From Dactylorhiza incarnata (Eukaryota; Streptophyta; Magnoliopsida; Asparagales; Orchidaceae): a stretch of 64,000 nt of DNA. The notes beneath the pieces are model-generated. The model was not told the origin of the DNA, did not search any database, and saw only the letters and a program-made list of their open reading frames with translations. Of the stretch, positions 23,130-32,401 are shown piece after piece. A program made the translations under genes and the position numbers. Within the stretch, counting starts at the first letter, position 1. The number at the start of each line of letters is the position of its first letter. The stretch is taken from positions 5,935,001 through 5,999,000 of the forward strand of contig JAWHQI010000040.1 in NCBI GenBank assembly GCA_033032865.1, read 5' to 3'.

Positions 23130-25542
23130 AGGAAAATTCCTGGGTCACCTCCTTACTCCAGAAGGGTTGGAACCCAATCCTGACAAAGTAAGAGCTATAC
23201 TGGAAATGCCACCTCCCAAGTCCCCAAAAGAAATTCAGCAGCTGGGAGGGAGGATGGCAGGCTTAAGTCGCTTTATCTCCCGGTCAGAGGATAAGAGTGC
23301 ACCTTTCTTTAAAACCCTCCGGGGAGGGAGTAGGTTCGAGTGGACGAAGGAATGTGATGATGCTTTCACTCAGCTTAAGAAGCAATTGACATCAACCCCT
23401 TTGCTCCAAAGCCCGCGAGAGGGAGAAAATCTATTTCTGTATATGGGAGTCGGAGCCGATGCCATAAGCTCTGTTTTGGTCCGAGAGGAGAAAAAGAAGC
23501 AATTCCCAGTCTATTACGTGAGTCAAATTCTGACGAATGCAGAGACTCGTTATCCTATTCTCGAAAAGTTGGCCTTAATGCTTATAACTTCAGCAAGAAG
23601 ATTAAGACCATATTTTCAAGCTCATTCGATTCTATTCATTACTGATCTTCCATTGAAGAATGTCTTGGAGAAGCCAGAGCATTCAGGCAGGTTGGCAAAG
23701 TGGGCAAAAGAGCTCAGTGAGTTTGACATATCCTATGTCCCAAGGGTGGCGATCAAAGCTCAGGTCTTAGCAGACTTCATGGTGGATGCCAAAGAAGTTG
23801 AGTCGCAGAAGGGGGTCGGAGTGCCCCTTGCCTGGAAAATCTTCGTGGATGGAGCCTCAGGGAAAAATTCTTCCGGGGCAGGAGTTATCTTAATCAACCC
23901 AAATGGAGTAAGGCTGGATCAAGCGCTGAAGTTCTATTTTCAAGTAACAAACAATCAGGCGGAATATGAGGCTTTGCTAGCTGGTCTTAAGTTTGCTAGA
24001 GAGCTGGGAATTGATGATGTCAAAGTCTTCACAAATTCTTTAGTAATGGCTTCTCAAGTAAATGGAACTTTCGAAACTAGAGATAGTATTTTAAAGCGGT
24101 ATCTAACTCTGGTAAAAATTGAGGTAGGGAAGTTCAAAAGCTTTACCATCGACCATATTCCAAGAGGTGAGAACGTGGAAGCAGATGAGTTGGCAAAATT
24201 TGGACTTCTCTCAGGAGGAATGACTTCGGAATTGTTTCGCCCGGCAATTGAAGAAGGAGAGGTCATGGAGATTGATCAGCATCCGTCACGGATGGACCCA
24301 TTTGTTCTATATCTTTCGACTGGAGAGCTCCATTCATCAATAAAAGATAGAAAAAGGTTTAAACGAAAAGCGACTAACTATTATCTTGTTACAGGAGTGC
24401 TTTATAGAAAAACTTTCCTTTCGCCATTAGCACGGTGTGTTTCGGAGGAGGAAATTCCAACGGTCATTCAGGAGGTCCATTCTGGAGAATGTGGAAGTCA
24501 CTCTGGGGCTAGAACTTTGGAGAAAAGAATTCTGAGGCAAGGCTATTTTTGGCCTCAAATGAGGAAAGATGCGAAAAAATTTGCTAAGAAATGTGTAAAG
24601 TGCCAGAAGTTTGCTCCTCTCCAAAATCAGCCGGCTCAACAACTCAAGTCGATAGCAACTCCATGGTCGTTTGCAGTTTGGGGAATGGATTTGATTGGGC
24701 CTTTCCCTATGGCAAGTGGGCAACGTCGACATATTATAGTCATGATTGACTATTTCAGCAAATGGATAGAGGCAAAGGCATTGGCCAAAATTACGACTCA
24801 AGCCGTGAAAAATTTTATTTAGGGAGAGATAGTATGTTGGCACGGAATCCCAAGGGCAATCATCACGGATAACGGTTCTCAGTTCAACAATTCAATTATT
24901 ATTAATTTATGTAAGCAAATTGGTGTTGAGTTACGTTTCGCTTCCGTGCATCATCCAAGAAGCAATGGGCAGGTAGAGGCCGCCAACAAACTCATCATAA
25001 ATCTCTTGAAAAAGAAGGTAGAAAATGTCAGGGGCAATTGGGCAGAACAACTACCTTCCGTCTTATGGGCCTTGAGGACAACTCCAAGTTCTGCTACTGG
25101 GGAGACTCCATTCAAATTATCACACTATTCCGAAGCCCTTATTCCGGTGGAATTTGAAGTAAAAAGCCCAAGAGTATTATTAGCACAACAGAATCAAATT
25201 GACTGGATGGAAGGAAATGATGAGGAGCTAAAATGCAGCCTTGATTTAATTGAAGAGTTGAGAGATACGGCAATCATCAGGCAAGAAGAGGTGAAGAGAA
25301 GAATGGCGAGGCTATTCAATAAAAATGTAAGAACCAAAGAGTTCGCTGTTGGGGATCTAGTCCTGAAGAAAATAGATACAGCAGCGAGAGCTGGTTCAGT
25401 TGGAAAGCTTAACCCAATCTGGGCGGGGCCGTTTATGGTGAAGAGCGTGCTTAAAAATGGTGCTTACCATCTCCAAACTTATGAAGGAAAAGAATTGTCT
25501 CATTCATGGAGCGGAGATGATCTCAAACTCTTCTTTTCTTAA
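23104..25542 (+). pseudogene. pol: Tat RT end, two RNase H domains and integrase
   Basis: Continues pol in another frame. RT ends with KCVFGASKGKFLGHLLT, then the connection/RNase H domain (FEWTKECDDAF, LFLYMGVGADAISSVLV). The second, archaeal-type RNase H typical of the Tat lineage begins at about 23840 (FVDGASGKNSSGAGVIL, NNQAEYEALLAGL, GENVEADELAKFG). Integrase has the HHCC knuckle (HSGECGSHSGARTL, CVKCQKF), first Asp in WGMDLIGPFP, second in ITDNGSQF, and HHPRSNGQVEAANK. A TAG at 24820-24822 cuts integrase between the first and second Asp. Confidence 0.92.
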
Positions 25543-27035
25543 ATGTTCGTATCTGATTCACTCATTCTTGTTCTCACTTTTCTTCTCTCAAATATCACGC
25601 AGGTATTATCAAAGCATTCACAATATGAGTGATGGGTGATAAGTTTTAAGAATAAGTTATTTTTTGAAAAGCCAAAAACCTGTCAAGTGAGACATCGACG
25701 GATCCTACTATCTTCCCCCTCGACTTGTTAGCTCGACGTGTAATTCTGCCGGGACCACAGATGTCGGGGAGATTTTGAATCTGTGTAGCAGTAGCTCGCC
25801 AAGCTTGAGCGGTGGAAGTTTAGGATACCGGGTCCTTGCTGACATCTGGCACACCTCAGCATTTCAAGGGGGTCTAGGTGGCTGGCTCAGCTCTGTCATG
25901 CATTAGGAAGGGCATTGTTACGATCTTAATGATCATTCAGGGAAAGCAATGTTGGTATAGCCTCCGCGGCATGACCACACCTGCCCTACCGATCATTTTG
26001 GTCCGTAACTCTCGAATACTCGTTGAAGCGTGGTTAGGTAAGGGGCAGTCAGAAACATCCATGACCGTCGCCTGAACCTTAGATTGGCATGTTTGCAGTA
26101 AACTCGGTAATCCTTTTAAAAAAAAAAAGAGGCAATGTCGGTATAGCCTCCGCGGCATGACCACACAATCCTTTTGGATCATTTTTTGAGATCCCTTTTT
26201 CCCATCTTCTTACTACAAAAAGAAAATCTTATTCATCCCTTTGTACTGGGATCGGGCGGTCAGCAATTCATGAGACCGCATGTTCTTCTTTCCTACTATT
26301 CTCCAAAGAGCGATTTGAGTCATTTACGATCGTCGGATATAACTTTTTCAGGATAATTAAGGTCGCTATTCAGAAATCTCTTATGCCAGCTTGATAGAGA
26401 TCGGCCCGATCCCGGAAAACTTGAGATTCCAATACTTTCTGCTATTCAAAGCTATATGGAATGATCATGATACTCTGTTCCTCATCAAGTGAAAGTTGGG
26501 TTTTTCTTCAAAAGGGGCGGTCTGAATATAATATGATCGCTGAACTGGAAATCCATGAAGAGCTATCATTTTCCTTTTCAAATAATATTGGTCATCAAGG
26601 GGTCATCAAACGGGTTTCCTGAAAGTCATTTGGGAGCCGATCACCCAGAGTGTAATGAGTTCAAATCATCTTCAAGTTATAGTTTCCTTATATTGCGACC
26701 TATGTAATATGAGACCGCATGACTATTATGGATAAGTTGGCTATTTTCTGATCACAGTTAAGTTGCTGAATTTCTTTGTGACCTGATTATCTCAAGATCG
26801 CAGAATAGTCTTGTGTATATAAAGTATCGGTTTTTACTTCGTCTTTAGCGGTTTTCCAAGAGATCGCCACCTGAAGTTCTTTAATGTTGATATAAAAATT
26901 GTGATAAACCTAGGGCATTGAGATCGAATGCTGATTCTAACTCAGAACAAATAAATATATACATCAAGAACAAATTCACTCAGAGTCTAACAGAAATCCA
27001 ATTTTCTATATATTTTCTGAAATATCTATTACAAC
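25543..27035. other. Non-coding spacer of the Tat element
   Basis: No coding frame. It contains a direct repeat of about 36 bp with shared core TATAGCCTCCGCGGCATGAC (25947-25981 and 26131-26166), a poly-A run near 26120, and about ten GCGGTC/GCGATC/GCGACC words between 26250 and 27040. Such spacers between integrase and the antisense genes are normal for Tat elements. Confidence 0.7.
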
Positions 27036-27051
27036 GAGACCGCTCGGTCTC
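27036..27051. terminator. 16-bp inverted repeat after antisense gene A
   Basis: GAGACCG-CT-CGGTCTC, a perfect 7-bp dyad around CT, 29 bp past the stop of the minus-strand gene A. The identical 16 bases lie 11 bp past the stop of gene B at 29116-29131. It may be a 3'-end processing or binding element; the 'terminator' label is only by position. Confidence 0.55.
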
Positions 27052-27080
27052 CAAAAAAGAAAAATGAAAATCATTACAAT

Positions 27081-28807
27081 TCACTCTCTCCTTGACCTTT
27101 TAGAAGACCGCTCACTCGAGGGGGAAGAACCGGTCTCTGCAGAGGATTCTTCTAAACTATTCCCCAGAATTCTAGATCCAGAGCTTGAACCCGAACTGGA
27201 ATCTAGGCCAAGGGTATAGTGGCTTCCACTTTCTTCATCCTCGATCACCACATTCTCCTCTTGGACTGCGGTCTCATCAGCAGCATCCACGGTCTCTTCA
27301 GCGGTCACAGATTGTTCTTCAATTTTTTGCGCCGCATCAGGGAAGAGATCGGCGAACGAAACATCTTTGAATTCTTCAGTGAATCCACCACGGTTACGGA
27401 CCTCATCCAGCACCTGGTCGGCGGTCTCTTTTATATGGTGCATCAAAGCCCTCTGGAAAGCTGGATTCTCAGGGTCATAAGCTGCTTTTTCAAATTGCTG
27501 CAAAAGAGACATATGTTAGACCGCGCGATCATAGGTAACACGTTCATAAAATATAAGCAAAATTCTCACTTTTCTTTCTTCTTGCAAGGCAGTTATTTCG
27601 TCTAGAGCGCTGCGAAGAGACCGCCCCATATGATGATTTAAGATTGTACTTCTGGCAGTCACCTGGGCACAGAGATCGGGGAGCGCATCGGTCTCGATAT
27701 TTAATATTTCATTTGTATTTTTTCTCCCATACAAAGCCGAAGTGACCGCGTATGCGTGACGGGTCACCTTCTCGCTCCACAGGGGCAGATCAGTGGACAC
27801 CTTCACAGACTTCCCTTTGGCCGCCCATTTGAGAAGAGATTTTCCTTTGATGTCCTTCATTTTTCTTTTAAAACCCACCAAGGGAAAAACTCGCTCGGCG
27901 GTCTCAGAAGTAATGCCGAACACGTCGGCCTCACGCTTCAGCCTCCTCTCCCTTTGAGTAAGAACCTCTGCAGCTGGGGAGATAGGATCTTGAGCAGGGA
28001 CCGCGAAGCTCGCTAAAAAGCGGGAAAAAGTTAGGAAAGTATACAAAAGACATGAAAGGAAATTATTCGAGACCGCAAGAAAAGCTTACTTTCAGCCGGA
28101 GTAATCTCGGCGATCTCGGGCCAGATCGCTAGATAATGAACAAGATCGATCCTCTTGCCAGCCAAGAAAGCCAAGATTTTCAGCTCCTCTTCTGAGACCG
28201 CTTTTATCTTCTTAAAGATACTGTCAGGTCGCGGAGAAGGCGAGTTTTTGAGACCGCCAAGGTCACCTTCAAAGATAAGAAACCTCTCTGTCCAGAAAGA
28301 GATTTTATTTGGAAGATTCAGGATTTTTATTCCATCTGCTGAAAAGTACATCAACCCTTTGAACTCTTCCTTCTTTCTGCCTTCCTTCAAGATCTTCGCG
28401 GTGAAGGTTGCGCGGAACAGATTCATTGTAAATTTCACTCTTTTCGATCTCAAGTAATTGATGAAGACATTAACTAGACCAATGGAGTTCGGGGCCAACT
28501 GGGCAAGCACGAAGCCGTAATATTCCAGGATCTCTAGCCATTCCCATGGGAGGGGAATCCTCAACCCATTATCAAAGTGATCGATGGGAATAATAAACTT
28601 TTTCTCCTCCGCAAAGTTCAACCTTTCTTGTTCAGTTGGCGGTCTCACAACTACCTGAGTTTGGATCATATATTTCTTTATAAACTCAATATATTCATCC
28701 TTTGATAGGCGACCTTGTTTGTGATCGGCATTCAGGAAGATGGTGGCAGAAGAAGCACGAGCGGATACCATTTTTAGCGATCGATGAGATTGGTGTTTAG
28801 AGCGCAT
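27081..28807 (-). CDS. Antisense gene A of Tat element: putative gypsy-type transposon (PF04195-like) protein, three exons
   Basis: Read on the minus strand, exons 28807-28090, 28012-27570 and 27497-27081 join into 525 codons. Intron 1 (28089-28013, GTAAGC...TTTTTAG with a CTAAC branch sequence) and intron 2 (27569-27498, GTGAGA...TTTGCAG) keep the frame, in phases 1 and 0. Exon 1 has the 'putative gypsy type transposon' domain as I know it (IPLPWEWLEILEYYGFVLAQ, FINYLRSKRVKFTMNLFR, MYFSADG). Exons 2-3 are basic then helical, with an Asp/Ser-rich tail ending KRSRRE, a possible nuclear signal. A TATA box lies at 28851-28842. An alternative start is the Met at 28771. Function of the family is unknown; a DNA-binding or regulatory role is only a guess. 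Confidence 0.78.
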
Positions 28808-28841
28808 TCAAGAAAGCGTAAAATAAAGGTCATGAAGACGG

Positions 28842-28851
28842 CTATTTATAG
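28842..28851 (-). promoter_or_regulatory. TATA box of antisense gene A
   Basis: The minus strand reads CTATAAATAG, 35 bp before the ATG at 28807 and 71 bp before the alternative ATG at 28771. The short distance favours the inner start or a very short leader. The 336-bp spacer upstream contains several GCGGTC/GCGATC words. Confidence 0.6.
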
Positions 28852-29115
28852 AAGACGAAGGGTCATTTCGTAATCATTACATCTTGAAGATCGCCCAGCA
28901 AAACATATTCAGACCGCTCGACCTATGCAAAGTTATGTGAGCATACTATGGTTGGCGATCTCAATCAATAAAAACACAGCAGCAATACAAGCAACCCAGG
29001 CATAAAGAGATCGAAACTTAACAAATCAAGACCGCACAAAACATTAAAATTAAAACAGCCACAGATATATGGAAAAATAACAGTAAAATTTTACAAAATA
29101 TATTGTTTAAATCCA

Positions 29116-29131
29116 GAGACCGCTCGGTCTC
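29116..29131. terminator. 16-bp inverted repeat after antisense gene B
   Basis: The same 16 bases as at 27036-27051, 11 bp past the gene B stop codon. The label is by position only. Confidence 0.55.
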
Positions 29132-29142
29132 AAATTAAATGT

Positions 29143-31395
29143 TCATCTCCTAGGAGGCCTGTTTCTCCCTATATGAGCTGCGACATCTTGCATGTCGTTC
29201 ACTGCGGCCATAACCGACACCAAGCTATGATTGGCCAGCATTGCAGATCGATGAATTTTTGACATCTCCTTGTCCACCTGCTCCATAGGGATCAGTACAA
29301 TTTCAGGTTGCGGTCTCTCCGCTGGATGATCGCTGGAGGTACCCGGTCGCATCAGCATCTTTCCATGACCGCTCCTCAGCCTCTCATTCTCCGCGGACAG
29401 CGCCGCAGCCTTCCCCTTGTAGTACTCAGCCTCCTTTTCAGCCTTCTTAAGAGCTCGCGCGATCTCTGCAATCCTCAGATCGCATTCTTCTCGAATCCTC
29501 TTCTCATTGGTGCGCAATTTCCCTTCGAGATCGCGAATCTGATCATTCTGAGTTCGCCCCCTCATCAGCATAGAGCGAACATCCTCGAACATTGGGTTAA
29601 GGATGTTGGTTAGCTGAGGGGAGATCTTGATGTGCTGAGGAAGTTCTCCCTCCTCGATCTCAGCATCATGGTCGTCTGCGGTCACAAGAGATGGATTATT
29701 TCAATCACGAACATACGATCAGATAAGCTCTTTAAATAAACAGAAAGAATACTTGGAAAGAAGTTGAGACCGCAGTCACGTAAAGCTCTCCTGGTATCTT
29801 TAGTGACCGTGGGATCTGCGGTCAGTGAAAGGCGATCAGATCCCCTTAAACGCTCCAGATCCATTCTTTCCAAATCTCTTTTCTGCGACTTTTCTCCCTC
29901 TTTTCTTCTTCTTTTCAATTCTTCATTACTCAAGGGGATATCGTCGGTCTCAATAAAGACGATCTCACGCTTTCTTTCAGGAGAAACAGAACGAACTGTA
30001 GGTAATGGAAGGAACTCAACTGACTGGAGAATCATTTTATTCTTACCAGCTCGCGAAATCGAGACCGCCGCCGCACGATCTGCTGCAGCCTTGTTCGAAC
30101 GATCTCCCTGAAGAGAATCGTCCAGGAGACCGCTAGAAAGTGCAGCTTTCTCCTTAGCGATCTGCAGCATCTCCGCGATCTCCTCACTGTTTTTGTCCGA
30201 AGTCTGCAAGACAACTTTTTTCCTCTCTTCAGCGATCAGGGCCGCCTTTTCCTCAGCGACCCTGACCGCTTCTTTCTTCCTCTCCTCAGCAATCAGAGCC
30301 GCTCTCTCCTCAGCAACTCTGATCGCCTCCTTTTTCTTTTCTTCCTCGACGGTCTTAGCCACCTCTCTCCTCTTCTCCTCTTCCTCTCTTTCTTTTTTCT
30401 CTTTCTTCTCCTTGTCTTTCTTCTTCTCCTCGTCCTCTCTCTTTTTCTTCTCCTTCTCCCTCTTTTCTTTCTTATCTTTTTCTTCTTTCTCCTTTTCTTT
30501 CTCTTTTTTCCTCTGTTCCTCTACCTCTTTCTCTTTCTTCCTCTTCATCATCTCTTCCATTTCCATCTTTTTCCTTTCTTCCTCCTTTGCCTTGATCGCT
30601 GCGTCAGCGATCTCCTTCTCCCTGTCCGCGATCTCCTCATCAACGGCGGCATTTCTGAGAGCTGAAGCCTCTAAGGGATCCAACACCTGCAATGATGAAA
30701 AAGATGAATTATTAGAAGAAACCTCATCAAGGTAGGCGATTAATCCAGAATCATCCTCTCTTGGTAAGGTTGAGACCGCGGGAAGGAAAGGGGAGATCGC
30801 CCTTAGCATTCACCTTCTGAAACTCAGCGGAGTCTTCCAGGTCGATGGATTCAGAAAATACGATCGCCTCCATGGCGGTCACATCTTTTCCTTCCTCATT
30901 TCTTCTGCTCCTCTTATAAGTCAAACTAGATGGACTTGAATTTTTTCTCTTCTTGCCCTTTGCAGCGATCTCCTGGTCAGCAATCTTCTGCCTCAAGGAT
31001 TCGGCCTCGGCTTTCTTCTGACGCAGCCCAGCCAGAATGACCTCGGTAGAGGCGGTCTCAGGAACTTTGGAAGATGTTTGTTCCAGTGCCTCCAGGGATT
31101 TCTGACAATTAAAAGAAATGGAAAAGTCAGGCAATTTCCATACAGGATCTGAAGAAGTATTAGACGGATCAGAAGCAATAGAGACCGGCACGATCGAGCC
31201 CTCGGGAAGCTCAGTTTTCTTTAACGGAGATCGGGCGGTCTCCTTTGAAGTGCTCACTTTTGTTAAGATTTTTGGCACTTTCTTTCCTTTCTTCGAGCTA
31301 ACACTCTCCTTCTTCCCAGGAGAGTTCGATTTTGATGGAAGAGTCTTTAAGAGATCGAGCATAGTCATCTTTGCAAGAAGATCGAACCTAATCAA
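29143..31395 (-). CDS. Antisense gene B of Tat element: Lys/Glu-rich coiled-coil protein, three exons
   Basis: Exons 31395-30814, 30686-29753 and 29675-29143 (minus strand) join into 682 codons. Intron 1 (30813-30687) starts GTGAAT after AAG and ends CATTGCAG; intron 2 (29752-29676) starts GTATTC and ends GACCGCAG. Phases are 0 and 1, so the frame is kept in both. Exon 1 is Ser/Lys-rich with a KKGKK motif and an RKSR-type patch near its end. Exon 2 holds about 120 residues of almost pure Lys/Glu/Arg helix and repeated EERKK(E/V)A units. Exon 3 is a coiled coil (LEGKLRTNEKRIREE, ENERL). I find no catalytic domain. It looks like the linker and coiled-coil half of PF04195-type proteins split into its own gene. 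The plus-strand Ser/Phe-rich frame opposite exon 2 is a shadow. Confidence 0.72.
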
Positions 31396-31458
31396 TTATC
31401 AAAGACCGCTCAAAGTTTGGAATATCTTAATGTCTTACAGAATGGAGGTTTCAGCCGG

Positions 31459-31467
31459 TATTTATAG
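31459..31467 (-). promoter_or_regulatory. TATA box of antisense gene B
   Basis: The minus strand reads CTATAAATA 64 bp before the gene B ATG at 31395, just inside the 3' LTR boundary. An antisense transcript could therefore start next to the LTR. Confidence 0.6.
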
Positions 31468-31557
31468 ACCAAGCCGCATTAATTATGGTCGCGGTCTCAG
31501 CGGTCAAAGCTTACATTTTCGAAGTTCCAGGTGCAACTTAAAAATGTGCGGGGATTA

Positions 31558-32039
31558 TGTTTGCCCAGAAAGCCCGCGACCTCCCCTTATTGTTCAGTTT
31601 TCCTAGTCTCAGTGGTCTCAATTGTAGTGATCGCCCAGATCGTCTGATGCCTCCACAACTGGGATTTGCTAAGTACCAAGCGGTCAAGACAGTGCGAGAC
31701 CGCCAGCTTAAGCGGTCTGGTCGTTTTCCTTATTTTTGTTATTTGTACCCCATTTCCCTGCCCCGGCTCTCCTGTACCCCGGGCAGCCCATAGTTTTTAG
31801 TTCTGCCCGTTTGGGCAGCCCCCTCGTCTATAAATAGAGGGGTAGGGGTACCAGAAAAGCACCTTTGGCTCGGAGGCTCCAGCTTACAACCTGTGTAAGC
31901 GGTCTCATTTCTTCGTGATCGCCATTTCGTGATCGATTTCCCTTTGTTCCAGCATCTTCTGTCTTAGTAACCTGCACTTCGTAGTTTTCTCCCATCCCCT
32001 TTAGTGTGAATTTTGGAGGTACCATTTTTGGCACCAACA
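31558..32039 (+). repeat. 3' LTR of the Tat element
   Basis: 482 bp, same length as the 5' LTR, ending GGCACCAACA before the ACAGT duplication. Confidence 0.92.
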
Positions 32040-32044
32040 ACAGT

Positions 32045-32167
32045 AACCGGAGTAACAGGAGTCGCAGCCTGCACAATGGGCGTTGCAATCTGTGGTATTA
32101 CCGCAGCTTGAGCCGCCACCATCGCCTCCGCTAGCATACGACAGAAGTCAGTCAGGGACACGCCCAT
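32045..32167 (-). pseudogene. gag: Tekay-like gag, N-terminal fragment
   Basis: Starts MGVSLTDFCRMLAEAM and continues Ala/Thr/Pro-rich until the Tat insertion at 32044. It rejoins the part ending at 19429. The ATG lies about 220 bp after the primer site, as expected for a chromovirus leader. Confidence 0.8.
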
Positions 32168-32386
32168 ATTTATAAGGGTTGGGTTCGTAGCACTGCTTGC
32201 CGAAGGCTCCTCTTGTCGCCTCGACGTCCCCGCATCATCGCCACCATCCTAGCATAAGCAATGAAACACGAATCAAAGTCTATTCGCAAGAACGTAAGGA
32301 CACTCATGGTCCCGCAAGGTACTCGTATGTGGACAATCTCTTAACGTGATCTAAACACGCTAAACCTTAATAAGAACGCTAACCTC

Positions 32387-32398
32387 GCTCTGATACCA
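32387..32398 (-). promoter_or_regulatory. Primer binding site of the Tekay-like element (tRNA-iMet)
   Basis: The minus strand reads TGGTATCAGAGC, starting three bases after the 5' LTR end. It matches initiator tRNA-Met, the usual chromovirus primer. Confidence 0.9.
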
Positions 32399-32401
32399 AA
32401 T

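Larger units (their letters stand above)
19435..32039 (+). mobile_element. Tat-lineage Gypsy element, full length with antisense genes
   Basis: Two 482-bp LTRs (19435-19916, 31558-32039) with TGTTTGCCC...CACCAACA ends and the target duplication ACAGT at 19430-19434 and 32040-32044. By hand I count about 12 differences between the LTRs (roughly 2.5 percent). Plus-strand gag-pol occupies 19974-25542. Downstream are 1.5 kb of non-coding sequence and two minus-strand genes (28807-27081 and 31395-29143). Extra antisense genes between pol and the 3' LTR are known in Tat-lineage elements such as Grande. I do not recognise the primer site: the bases after the LTR (GAACAAACACGCGACC) do not match a tRNA end I know. 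Confidence 0.93.

Noticed and set aside
30193..30735. Plus-strand frame of 180 residues, almost all Ser and Phe
   Set aside because: It is the complement of the Lys/Glu-rich exon 2 of antisense gene B and has no independent support.
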